Positions 1-5,837 of a DNA stretch of 9,062 nt are shown in pieces (the stretch's first letter is position 1; each line of letters begins with the position of its first letter). Made by a program: the position numbers and the translations under genes. The notes under the pieces were generated by a model that saw only the letters and a program-made list of their open reading frames with translations, had not been told where the DNA came from and searched no databases. Origin of the DNA: Clostridia bacterium (GTDB taxonomy: Bacteria > Bacillota > Clostridia > Christensenellales > Borkfalkiaceae). The stretch is taken from the NCBI GenBank assembly GCA_900767495.1, contig CAAFZH010000118.1:1-9062 (forward strand), read 5' to 3'.

Positions 1-26
1 GAGCAAACTTGCTTGCAAGGGTTTGC
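1..26 (+). repeat. Hairpin repeat cut by the window edge
   Basis: Positions 3-12 and 15-26 form a hairpin: GCAAA (3-7) pairs with TTTGC (22-26) and CTTGC (8-12) with GCAAG (15-19), with a GG bulge at 20-21. The first 12 bases equal the last 12 of the window (9051-9062). The copy that starts at 9038 runs off the right edge at the same point in the repeat. This is therefore the right half of a repeat unit whose left half lies outside the window. It is non-coding. Confidence 0.6.
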
Positions 27-35
27 GAACGACGG

Positions 36-113
36 TATTCATAAGGCACTTGCATTTTTGATAAAAAATGCGAAAAACGAAAGTTTTAACGCGCAAGCGT
101 TAAGTGCCGAATA
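36..113. repeat. Nested foldback element (three-way-junction shape)
   Basis: TATTC (36-40) plus GGCACTT (45-51) is complementary to AAGTGCC (102-108) plus GAATA (109-113), with a four-base bulge at 41-44. Inside this outer stem are two hairpins: GCATTTTT (52-59) with AAAAATGC (64-71) and loop GATA, and AACGC (88-92) with GCGTT (97-101) and a GCAA tetraloop. The two hairpins are joined by a linker at 72-87. There is no open reading frame with a ribosome binding site. It could be a small non-autonomous mobile element or a structured RNA; the sequence does not decide. Confidence 0.55.
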
Positions 114-124
114 GCAGTAGCGAA

Positions 125-150
125 GCAAACTCCCGGGAGGGTGGGTTTCC
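125..150 (+). repeat. Palindromic repeat with CCCGGGAGGG core
   Basis: The 17 bases at 127-143 (from AAACTCCC to GGGTG) are identical to 8869-8885. The core CTCCCGGGAG is itself a palindrome. The flanking arm GCAAAC (125-130) is also complementary to GTTTGC (21-26), so the larger segment 21-130 can fold back around the nested element at 36-113. Confidence 0.6.
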
Positions 151-179
151 GCAAAGTATATACTTTTCACTTTGGTCGT

Positions 180-208
180 GGGATATTTCGCTTGCGCTCA
201 ATATGACA
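180..208 (-). repeat. Short palindromic repeat, ATATT/AATAT arm variant
   Basis: Read on the minus strand this is TGTCAT-ATT-GAGC...GCGA-AATAT-CCC. The arms ATATT and AATAT pair around a GC-rich centre. It has the same frame (GTCAT...CCC) as the copies at 224-259 and 8911-8940 but different, still complementary arms. It lies beyond the 3' end of the 275-547 gene. Confidence 0.55.
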
Positions 209-223
209 CGCACTTTACTCCAA

Positions 224-259
224 GGGATTGCCGCGGTCGCTTTGCTCCCTCGCAATGAC
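224..259 (-). repeat. Short palindromic repeat, ATTGC/GCAAT arm variant
   Basis: On the minus strand it starts GTCATTGCGAG and ends GGCAATCCC, so the arms ATTGC and GCAAT pair. It is the inverted counterpart of 8911-8940, with the same ends and a different middle. It sits immediately downstream of the stop codon of the minus-strand gene (275-277), so it would lie in that gene's 3' untranslated region. Elements of the CATTGCGAG...GCAATC type are known as dispersed intergenic repeats in many bacteria. Confidence 0.6.
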
Positions 260-274
260 AAGTAAAAAACTACA

Positions 275-547
275 TCATTGTGCGGACTTTGGCTTTCTGC
301 CGCGTTTTACGGTTCTTTTGGGTATTTGCGCTATCAACTCGTCGTGGCGTTTCATATACGCCGCCATTTTCGCGCTCATCATATATTGCGGCGGCGCGCT
401 TACGTCGGGGTCTTTTAAAACCGATTCTCCCGTCGCGCTCTTTTTTCGTTCGGTTTGCTCCTCGGGACGGGTTTTAGAAAAGTCGTTTTTTCCGCTCGAC
501 GCCGAATTAAATTTGTCTATAAGGTCGAAAAGTCCGAATTTTTCCAC
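275..547 (-). CDS. Small hypothetical protein with basic C-terminus
   Basis: I do not recognise this 90-residue protein. It starts with GTG at 545-547, seven bases after a strong AAGGAG site (555-560 on the minus strand) and behind a plausible promoter, which is why I take it as a real gene. There is no signal peptide or membrane segment. Residues 1-14 could form an amphipathic helix, about 15-50 are polar and probably disordered, and 51-72 (PPQYMMSAKMAAYMKRHDEL) look helical. The tail is strongly basic, with KRGRKPK at 81-87, a pattern reminiscent of an AT-hook, so nucleic-acid binding is conceivable but only inferred. It is divergent from the lipoprotein gene, and its 3' side runs into palindromic repeats with no clear terminator. 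Confidence 0.7.
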   Translation of the reverse strand: MEKFGLFDLIDKFNSASSGKNDFSKTRPEEQTERKKSATGESVLKDPDVSAPPQYMMSAKMAAYMKRHDELIAQIPKRTVKRGRKPKSAQ

Positions 548-580
548 AGTTTAACTCCTTTTTTTCAAAAAATTTATTAC

Positions 581-610
581 AATATAAGCGAGAAAACTTG
601 CTTAATTCAA
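581..610 (-). promoter_or_regulatory. Promoter of the small minus-strand gene
   Basis: On the minus strand, TTGAAT (605-610) and TATATT (581-586) are separated by 18 bp, followed by a leader of roughly 25 bases and the AAGGAG site. The -35 box lies inside the spacer of the plus-strand promoter at 598-626, so the two promoters physically overlap. Confidence 0.55.
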
Positions 611-626
611 AATATTAGTGTATAAT
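598..626 (+). promoter_or_regulatory. Sigma-A promoter of the lipoprotein gene
   Basis: TTGCTT (598-603) and a perfect TATAAT (621-626) are separated by exactly 17 bp. Transcription would begin near 632-634 and give a leader of about 83 bases before the ATG at 716. Confidence 0.75.
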
Positions 627-648
627 TATAAAGCATACTTATATTTAT

Positions 649-682
649 GCCGCGCGTATCGTTTCATAATATCTTACGCGGC
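649..682 (+). promoter_or_regulatory. Inverted repeat in the lipoprotein leader
   Basis: GCCGCGCGTA (649-658) is complementary to TACGCGGC (675-682) apart from a two-base bulge, with about 16 bases between them. In the transcript it would form a GC-rich hairpin early in the leader. No T-run follows, so it is not a terminator. Confidence 0.4.
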
Positions 683-688
683 AAAGTG

Positions 689-704
689 TTACGGTATACC
701 GTAA
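689..704 (+). promoter_or_regulatory. 16 bp perfect palindrome touching the ribosome binding site
   Basis: TTACGGTATACCGTAA is a perfect 16 bp palindrome. Its last two bases overlap the start of the AAAGGAG ribosome binding site (703-709) of the lipoprotein gene. As DNA it has the look of an operator for a dimeric repressor, downstream of the transcription start. As RNA it would form a six-pair stem with a UAUA loop next to the ribosome binding site. I cannot tell which applies and see no regulator gene beside it. Confidence 0.5.
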
Positions 705-715
705 AGGAGAAGAAA

Positions 716-2296
716 ATGGCAAAAAAATTATTATGCGTTTTTGCAATCGTTTGCCTTATGTTTTCGCTCGCGTCTTGTTCGGGCGGCAGCGTGAAGGTAA
801 AGGACGGCACGCTTAAAGATTCCGCCGTCGGCGGATTTTTGGCGGCGTCGGACGATTACGTGTATTTTATCAACGGCGTGGAAAGTTATTCCACCGAATA
901 TAAAACGGGTAAAGTTACCAAGGGTGCGCTTATGCGCGCCAAAAAGTCCGTGCTTGCCGACCCCGACGCGGAAGGCGTAGTGTACGAAACCATAGTTTCT
1001 AAACTTATGGTCGCGGGCGACAAAACCGCGGGCGTTTACCTTTACGACGGCTACTTTTATTACGCCGTCCCTTCGCTCGCAAAGGATAAAAAGGGTAACG
1101 TAAAGAACGATAAACTCGAGTTTTACAGAACTTCTGCCGACGGAAGTCAGACTTCGGACAACATCGTAAACACCGATATCGCGCAGGACGCAAAATATCG
1201 TTTCGTAAAGAAAGGCGACAAGGTCTACCTCGTGGTTTATTCCACCAATCTCTACGTTTACGACGCTATCACCCGCAAAGAAGTTTTCAAATACGACGAC
1301 AAGACTTCTACAATACAGGAACTTTTGTTCGACGAGCAGAACGGCGGCGACGTGTTCTTCTCTATAAAACCCGTCAATAAGGCTCTTAACCCCGAGGATT
1401 CCGAGAAAAAAACCACTTCCGATTATTACGAGGTTTATAAAGTCGATTACGAAAAGGGCGACAAAGTAAAGGTTCTGGACGGTATAGGTTACAAAACTCA
1501 CGGCAACGAAGGCGGCGAAGGCGTTTACGCGTCAGGCGCGACCATCGACCTTATAAGGGTAACTAACGGCAAATTGTACTTCTCTTACACGAGTCTGGAC
1601 GATAAAACCGTCTGGTATATGGCAACTCCCGTTACCCAACTTACCGAGGAAAACGCGCGCAAGTTCGACGTGGAGGCTAACCGCTTTATGGTAAACGACG
1701 CCAACGCGTCCGCCGTGTTTGCCGATACCTCGTTCATTTTAAGCGACGGAACGATAATATTCGTTTCCGACGACGGTCTTAAACTTTACGATCAGGACAA
1801 GGTGAACGACGACAGTACCGAATTCGGTCTGAGCGTTATCTACGAGGCAGATACCATAAAAAGCGCGACTTTGGACTATATCAACACCGAAAACGGCGTG
1901 CAGTACCTTTATTATCATAAAGAGAAGATATACTACAAAGTCAACTTCGACGATATTCTTGCCGGCAACGAAACCAAGGCTTACAGAATAAACAAAGTCG
2001 AAATAAACGACAGTTGGTATAAACCCGCCGTTGTGGAATTCAAAGTCGGCACGGAAACGCATTACGCGTTCGTTGCGGCGTACAACGACAGCGATTATTT
2101 GTCCTATCTCAACGTTATAGACATGACGGCGGACAAAGCCGCTTACGACGCGCTGGAAACCGATACCGAAAAAGAAGAATTCTATAAAACGCTTACCAAG
2201 ACCGAAGAAAAACGCGCCGACCTTAAAGCGCACATTCTCGGCAAGTTCAGTAAGGACGACGAAAAAACGGTAAACGGCGAAAAAACCACTAAATAA
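716..2296 (+). CDS. Secreted lipoprotein, beta-propeller-like, function unknown
   Basis: This is a predicted membrane-anchored lipoprotein of 526 residues. I chose the ATG at 716 because AAAGGAG (703-709) lies six bases upstream and the product then opens with a classic type II signal peptide: MAKKLL, a hydrophobic stretch (7-19), and lipobox L18-A-S-C21. An in-frame ATG at 647 has no ribosome binding site. After a Gly/Ser spacer the protein shows recurring short strands rich in Tyr, Phe and Val with turns of the type GDKVYLVV, DGYFYYAV and DDYVYFIN. These resemble blades of a beta-propeller or DUF5050-like repeats. The C-terminus is charged (Lys/Asp/Glu). There are no recognisable catalytic residues. 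It may bind a ligand or act in the cell envelope, but no substrate can be inferred. It has its own promoter and is followed by a terminator. Confidence 0.8.
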   Translation: MAKKLLCVFAIVCLMFSLASCSGGSVKVKDGTLKDSAVGGFLAASDDYVYFINGVESYSTEYKTGKVTKGALMRAKKSVLADPDAEGVVYETIVSKLMVAGDKTAGVYLYDGYFYYAVPSLAKDKKGNVKNDKLEFYRTSADGSQTSDNIVNTDIAQDAKYRFVKKGDKVYLVVYSTNLYVYDAITRKEVFKYDDKTSTIQELLFDEQNGGDVFFSIKPVNKALNPEDSEKKTTSDYYEVYKVDYEKGDKVKVLDGIGYKTHGNEGGEGVYASGATIDLIRVTNGKLYFSYTSLDDKTVWYMATPVTQLTEENARKFDVEANRFMVNDANASAVFADTSFILSDGTIIFVSDDGLKLYDQDKVNDDSTEFGLSVIYEADTIKSATLDYINTENGVQYLYYHKEKIYYKVNFDDILAGNETKAYRINKVEINDSWYKPAVVEFKVGTETHYAFVAAYNDSDYLSYLNVIDMTADKAAYDALETDTEKEEFYKTLTKTEEKRADLKAHILGKFSKDDEKTVNGEKTTK

Positions 2297-2315
2297 TTCA
2301 AATTAAAAACAAACG

Positions 2316-2367
2316 AAAAAATCGGAGTCGTACCGCGGCGCATTCACGGGCTGCTCCGATTTTTTTT
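2316..2367 (+). terminator. Rho-independent terminator, possibly an attenuator for the ABC-F gene
   Basis: AAAAAATCGGAG (2316-2327) pairs with CTCCGATTTTTT (2354-2365), and the T-run is 2360-2367. The loop is 26 bases, long for a simple terminator. The T-run ends directly against the AAGGCGG ribosome binding site (2368-2374) of the next gene. It clearly can end lipoprotein transcription. Because no good promoter is visible between it and the ABC-F start, it may also gate read-through into that gene. Confidence 0.8.
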
Positions 2368-2380
2368 AAGGCGGTAAAAT

Positions 2381-3961
2381 ATGTTACAAGTAAACGGCGT
2401 AAGTTTGCAATTCGGCAGCAGAAAACTGTTCGAGGACGTGAACGTAAAATTCACCAAAGGCAACTGCTACGGCATTATAGGCGCGAACGGCGCGGGAAAA
2501 TCCACTTTTTTAAAGATACTTTCGGGCGAACTCGAACCGCAGAAAGGCGAGGTAACCCTCGACAAAAACGAGCGTATGTCCGTGCTTAAACAGGACCAGC
2601 ACGCCTACGACGACGAAACGGTTATCCGTACCGTAATGCTCGGGCATAAGCGGCTTGTGGATATTATGGACGAAAAGGACGCTTTGTACGCCAAGGAAGA
2701 TTTTTCCGACGAGGACGGCGTTCGGGCGGCGGATCTCGAAAACGAGTTTGCCGAACTCGGCGGCTGGGACGCGGAAAGCGACGCGGAAAAACTTTTGTCC
2801 GCGCTTAATATTCCCGCCGAACATTACGAGATGAAAATGGGCGACCTCGACGGTAAGGAAAAAGTTAAAATCCTGCTTGCGCAGGCACTTTTCGGCAATC
2901 CCGACGTGCTTTTGCTCGACGAGCCTACCAACAACCTCGACATAAAGACCACGCAATGGTTAGAGGACTTTTTGATGGATTTTGAAAATACCATTATAAT
3001 AGTTTCGCACAACAGGTATTTTCTTAACAAAGTCTGCACCTATATCTGCGACGTGGACTTCGCCAAAATCAACGTGTACTTCGGTAACTACGACTTCTGG
3101 TACAGGACGAGCCAACTTATAGCCCGTCAGCAAAAGGAGCAGAACAAAAAAGCCGAACAGCGCGCCAAGGAATTGCAGGAATTTATTTCGCGTTTCTCGG
3201 CTAACGCGTCCAAGTCCAAACAAGCCACCGCAAGAAAAAAAGAACTTGAAAAACTTACCATAAACGATATAAAAGTTTCGTCGAGAAAATATCCTTACAT
3301 CAATTTTAAGTACGACCGCGAAATAGGCAACGATATTCTGTTTGTCGAAAACCTTACCAAAAAGGGTTATTTCGAGAACGTTTCGTTCACCGTCGGCAGG
3401 GACGACAAAATAGGTATAGTCGGCGGCAACAGTAAGGCGATAAGCGTGCTATACGACGTTTTAATGGGTAAAGAGCAAGCCGATTCGGGATACTTTAAAT
3501 GGGGTAAAACCATTATTCCCACTTACCTGCCTTCGGATAACGACGAGTATTTCAACGGCTGCGATTTATCCCTCGTGGACTGGCTTAGCCGTTATTCCTA
3601 CGACCATTACGAAGAATTCGTGCGCGGCTGGCTTGCGAGAATGCTTTTTTCGGGCGAGGAATCGCAAAAGAAAGCCTCGGTTATTTCGGGCGGCGAAAAG
3701 GTAAGGTGTATGCTTGCCAAAATGATGTTGGAGGCTGGTAACTTTATGATTCTGGACGAACCCACCAACCACCTCGATCTCGAATCCATTACCGCGCTTA
3801 ACGACGGGCTTGCGGCGTTTAAAGGCTGTATGCTTTTAACCAGCCACGACCGCGAACTTATGAACACCGTCTGCAATCGTATTATAGAGATAGAGGGCGA
3901 AAAGACTTACGACCGCCCCGTAAATTACGATACGTATTTAGAGGAAACGAAGAGAGTTTAA
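2381..3961 (+). CDS. ABC-F family ATPase (YkpA/YbiT clade) with one degenerate ATP site
   Basis: This is a 526-residue cytosolic protein with two fused ATP-binding domains and no membrane segments, as in translation-associated ABC-F factors. It resembles Bacillus YkpA along its length, including the short charged linker (about 245-305, with FSANASKSKQATARKK). The ATG at 2381 follows AAGGCGG (2368-2374). Domain 1 has Walker A G34-ANGAGK40-S, Walker B with D180-E181, and H210. Domain 2 has signature S436-GGEK440, Walker B with D459-E460, and H489. These form one intact composite site. The other site looks damaged: the domain 1 signature reads L156-DGKEK rather than LSGGEK, and the domain 2 Walker A reads G348-GNSKAIS, with Ile354 where Lys is expected. 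ABC-F proteins act on the ribosomal E site; the exact role here is inferred. The linker is short, which argues against an antibiotic-resistance ABC-F. Confidence 0.9.
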   Translation: MLQVNGVSLQFGSRKLFEDVNVKFTKGNCYGIIGANGAGKSTFLKILSGELEPQKGEVTLDKNERMSVLKQDQHAYDDETVIRTVMLGHKRLVDIMDEKDALYAKEDFSDEDGVRAADLENEFAELGGWDAESDAEKLLSALNIPAEHYEMKMGDLDGKEKVKILLAQALFGNPDVLLLDEPTNNLDIKTTQWLEDFLMDFENTIIIVSHNRYFLNKVCTYICDVDFAKINVYFGNYDFWYRTSQLIARQQKEQNKKAEQRAKELQEFISRFSANASKSKQATARKKELEKLTINDIKVSSRKYPYINFKYDREIGNDILFVENLTKKGYFENVSFTVGRDDKIGIVGGNSKAISVLYDVLMGKEQADSGYFKWGKTIIPTYLPSDNDEYFNGCDLSLVDWLSRYSYDHYEEFVRGWLARMLFSGEESQKKASVISGGEKVRCMLAKMMLEAGNFMILDEPTNHLDLESITALNDGLAAFKGCMLLTSHDRELMNTVCNRIIEIEGEKTYDRPVNYDTYLEETKRV

Positions 3962-4061
3962 ATATCGGACGGTGGGCGGGGCGCGAAAATTACGGCGTTG
4001 TGGCGCGTTTAAACGCAATCGCCTGTGGCTAATAACGCGCGAAACGGTTCCGGACAAAAAA

Positions 4062-4095
4062 TAACGGTCTGCAAGGATATCCTTGCAGACCGTTA
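4062..4095 (-). terminator. 34 bp perfect palindrome, bidirectional terminator
   Basis: Positions 4062-4095 are a perfect inverted repeat centred on GGATATCC. On the minus strand it is followed by ATTTTTTG and ends the tRNA-Glu transcript just after the tRNA. On the plus strand it is followed by CGCTTTTT, a weaker T-run, and could end transcription from the ABC-F gene, which has no other terminator. The 100 bases between the ABC-F stop and this hairpin hold only a small palindrome (GCGTTTAAACGC, 4005-4016) and nothing else I can name. Confidence 0.85.
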
Positions 4096-4102
4096 CGCTT
4101 TT

Positions 4103-4177
4103 TGGTAGCCCCAAGCGGACTCGAACCGCTGATTTCGCCGTGAGAGGGCGACGTCTTAACCGCTTGACCATGAGGCC
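4103..4177 (-). tRNA. tRNA-Glu, anticodon CTC
   Basis: This 75-base gene folds as a full cloverleaf on the minus strand. The acceptor GGCCTCA pairs with TGGGGCT (including a G-U first pair), followed by discriminator A and encoded CCA (4103-4105). The D-stem is GTC/GAC. The anticodon stem TCGCC/GGCGA holds loop CTCTCAC, so the anticodon is CTC, which reads the GAG glutamate codon. The variable loop is AATC. The T-arm AGCGG-TTCGAGT-CCGCT is standard. This isoacceptor usually accompanies a TTC species encoded elsewhere. The promoter at 4196-4224 and the terminator at 4062-4095 make it a single-gene transcript. Confidence 0.95.
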
Positions 4178-4195
4178 GAAAATCAACGCTCGTAT

Positions 4196-4224
4196 ATTGT
4201 AGCATATTATTTTACTTTTTGCAA
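4196..4224 (-). promoter_or_regulatory. Promoter of tRNA-Glu
   Basis: On the minus strand, TTGCAA (4219-4224), a 17 bp spacer ending in TGC (extended -10), and TACAAT (4196-4201). The start would fall about 10-13 bases before the 5' end of the mature tRNA. Confidence 0.8.
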
Positions 4225-4243
4225 GGATTTTTAGGGTGTTATG

Positions 4244-4261
4244 CGAAAATTCCCGAAAATT
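4244..4261. repeat. Direct repeat of CGAAAATT, 10 bp period
   Basis: CGAAAATT occurs at 4244-4251 and again at 4254-4261, one helical turn apart, in the gap between the diverging tRNA and operon promoters. The spacing would suit cooperative binding of a regulator to one face of DNA. It may also be chance in an A-rich stretch. Confidence 0.3.
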
Positions 4262-4282
4262 TAAAAAAATATATACCGTCCC

Positions 4283-4311
4283 TTTACTTTTTTGCGTAAA
4301 AATGCTAAACT
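4283..4311 (+). promoter_or_regulatory. Extended -10 promoter of the uvrB-containing operon
   Basis: TTTACT (4283-4288), a 17 bp spacer ending TGC, and TAAACT (4306-4311). The TGN extension supports a moderate match. Transcription would start near 4318 and leave a leader of about 28 bases. That leader contains an ATAAC-A-GTTAT inverted repeat (4323-4333), a possible operator. No LexA-type GAAC-N4-GTTC box is visible here. Confidence 0.55.
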
Positions 4312-4345
4312 ATAAGCGTGTAATAACAGTTATAAGGCGGCTTAT

Positions 4346-5029
4346 ATGGAAAAGATTACGGAATACGAATTTAACGGCTTTAAAGCAACAGTTATCACTC
4401 CCGAAAAACCCAACGGCAAGTGGGTGTGGAAAACCGAATTTTTATATGCGTTCGATCAGGCTGAGCGCGCCCTTTTGGATAGGGGGTACACCCGCGTGTA
4501 TTATTCCGTCAGCAATATGTACGGCAGTTACAGGGCGGTAAGGCTTATGCACGCTTTTCACCTCGATCTTTTAACGCGGTTTCCGCTTTGCAAAAAGCCC
4601 GTGCTTTTCGGGTTCAGTCGCGGCGGTTTGTACGCGTTCAACTACGCGCTTTTTTACCCCGAATACGTGGATAAAGTCTATCTCGACGCGCCCGTCCTCG
4701 ATTTAAAATCGTGGCCGCGCCCGACCGTGGACACGGGCGAGTATAAAGAAATGCTGGAGGAGTACTGCTTGACGAGCGAAACTCTTAAAATTTTCAAGGG
4801 TTGCCCCGTGGATAACTTTAAGGAATTTTTCTCGCATAAAATCCCCTTGCTCGTTGTGGCGGGCGGCGCGGACGAGGTCGTTCGCTTTGAGGATAACAGT
4901 AAAAAACTTATTGACTACGCTATAAAAAACGGCGAAAATATAAAATATTTTATTAAACCCGAGTGCGGACATCATCCCCATTCCTTAGAAGACGTAACCG
5001 AAATAGTTAATTTCGCGGAAAAGGTTTAA
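4346..5029 (+). CDS. Alpha/beta hydrolase
   Basis: A 227-residue cytosolic protein of the alpha/beta hydrolase fold, probably an esterase or peptidase-like enzyme; the substrate is unknown. The nucleophile elbow G89-F-S91-R-G93-G carries the likely catalytic Ser91. Asp176 in GGADEVV is the likely acid and His209 in CGHHPHSL the likely base, so the triad is complete and in normal order. The GHHPHSL ending is seen in esterase-like members of the fold. There is no signal peptide. The start at 4346 is set by AAGGCGG (4334-4340) five bases upstream. It is the first gene of the operon, 2 bp ahead of the next gene. A tie to DNA repair is not evident from its sequence. Confidence 0.85.
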   Translation: MEKITEYEFNGFKATVITPEKPNGKWVWKTEFLYAFDQAERALLDRGYTRVYYSVSNMYGSYRAVRLMHAFHLDLLTRFPLCKKPVLFGFSRGGLYAFNYALFYPEYVDKVYLDAPVLDLKSWPRPTVDTGEYKEMLEEYCLTSETLKIFKGCPVDNFKEFFSHKIPLLVVAGGADEVVRFEDNSKKLIDYAIKNGENIKYFIKPECGHHPHSLEDVTEIVNFAEKV

Positions 5030-5031
5030 AA

Positions 5032-5469
5032 ATGAACGAAAACGAACAAAATAATGCGGTAAGCGAAGTCGAAAACGAAAATCCGACCTTAACGGAAAGC
5101 GGAAAAACGGCCGAAAACGAAACCGCCGCCCCCGCAACGGAGGTAAACGAGCAATCGTCGGCAGCCTTAAACGGCAACTCCGCCGCGTTGGCGGAAGAAT
5201 ATGCCCGTCGCGATTATTTCGCCGCGCGCAGGTACAAGCGCACGCCGCTTATTCTTGCGCTGATAGGGCTTATGCTTTCGTTTTTCTACGGCGCGGGCAT
5301 CGCCTTTTCGGTTGCGGCGATAGTTACCGCCGCCGTGCGAAGTCGCAAAATCAAGTCGCCCAACTTTAAATGGGCAACGGCGATAGGTATAACGGGCGCG
5401 GTTATATGCCTTGCGTTTTACGGTATGCTTATAGCCGCGGTCTGTTTGCCGCAAACTATAAATTATTGA
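5032..5469 (+). CDS. Two-helix membrane protein, DUF4190-like
   Basis: A 145-residue membrane protein. Residues 1-60 are low-complexity and acidic (rich in Glu, Asn, Ala), probably disordered in the cytosol. A short basic stretch (60-71) precedes a first hydrophobic segment (about 72-101), a basic loop (RSRKIKSPNFK, 103-113) and a second hydrophobic segment (about 115-138). The hydrophobic hairpin with a basic loop resembles DUF4190, whose role is unknown. The positive residues flanking the segments suggest that both ends face the cytosol. It begins two bases after the hydrolase stop, with GGAAAAGG (5017-5024) as ribosome binding site. Its stop TGA (5467-5469) overlaps the proposed TTG start of the next gene. 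Confidence 0.75.
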   Translation: MNENEQNNAVSEVENENPTLTESGKTAENETAAPATEVNEQSSAALNGNSAALAEEYARRDYFAARRYKRTPLILALIGLMLSFFYGAGIAFSVAAIVTAAVRSRKIKSPNFKWATAIGITGAVICLAFYGMLIAAVCLPQTINY

Positions 5470-5837
5470 AAAAAGAGTTGGTTGTCCTGCTCGAAGGCGT
5501 AAGGCTCGCCTGCGGAAGAGATTTTAAGTTGTTTTCCGTTAAAGAGTTGAGCGAAATGGGCGGGGACGGAGTTACCGAAGAACGCGCGACGGACGATATA
5601 AAACGGCTTGCCGCCGCAGGTTATCTCGACGTAAGGTATATCGATGAAAAGCAGGCTATAATAAAGCCGCTGGATAAAGACTTTTTCGTTGACGACGGCG
5701 AAGGTGCGTCGCCGCAAACGCCCGCACAAAATAGCGGTATAGCGCGATTAAAGCCGTTTATCGTATGTGCGGCGGCGTTTGTCTGCGCGTTTATAGGCGC
5801 GTTTTTGGGCACGCTTGCGGCGGTGGCGATATGTTAA
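5466..5837 (+). CDS. Winged-helix-like protein with C-terminal membrane helix (copy 1)
   Basis: I propose a TTG start at 5466-5468, overlapping the previous stop in the string TTGA, which gives 123 residues beginning MKKELVVLLEGV. An in-frame ATG at 5370 would add 32 residues that lie inside the preceding gene and lack similarity to the paralogue, so I reject it. No clear ribosome binding site precedes the TTG, so coupling to the upstream gene is likely. Residues 1-68 look like a small winged helix: helix (1-16), a second helix around SVKELSEM (24-31), a third helix (37-51) and a wing (54-67). A disordered linker (75-92) leads to one hydrophobic helix (98-122). The next gene has the same plan and similar residues. 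The cytosolic domain may bind DNA or protein; this is inferred. Confidence 0.7.
   Translation: MKKELVVLLEGVRLACGRDFKLFSVKELSEMGGDGVTEERATDDIKRLAAAGYLDVRYIDEKQAIIKPLDKDFFVDDGEGASPQTPAQNSGIARLKPFIVCAAAFVCAFIGAFLGTLAAVAIC

Noticed and set aside
153..166. AAAGTATATACTTT palindrome as an operator
   Set aside because: It lies within the repeat cluster, away from any gene start, and AT-rich palindromes of this size are common.
647..715. Upstream in-frame ATG that would extend the lipoprotein by 23 residues
   Set aside because: It has no ribosome binding site, lies about 14 bases after the predicted transcription start, and would bury the signal peptide and lipobox.
731..1501. Long open frame on the minus strand inside the lipoprotein gene
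   Set aside because: It is antisense to a well-supported gene, has no ribosome binding site or recognisable product, and fits a codon-bias shadow. The same holds for the antisense frames in uvrB and the ABC-F gene.
2381..3961. Antibiotic-resistance ABC-F (Vga/Lsa/Msr type)
   Set aside because: The inter-domain linker is short and the whole protein resembles the YkpA/YbiT group rather than the resistance groups with extended linkers.
4005..4016. Palindrome GCGTTTAAACGC after the ABC-F gene as a terminator
   Set aside because: No T-run follows; the 34 bp hairpin at 4062-4095 is the better terminator.
4236..4541. Plus-strand open frame of 101 codons overlapping the hydrolase start
   Set aside because: It begins before the promoter at 4283-4311, is in a different frame from the hydrolase and resembles no protein.
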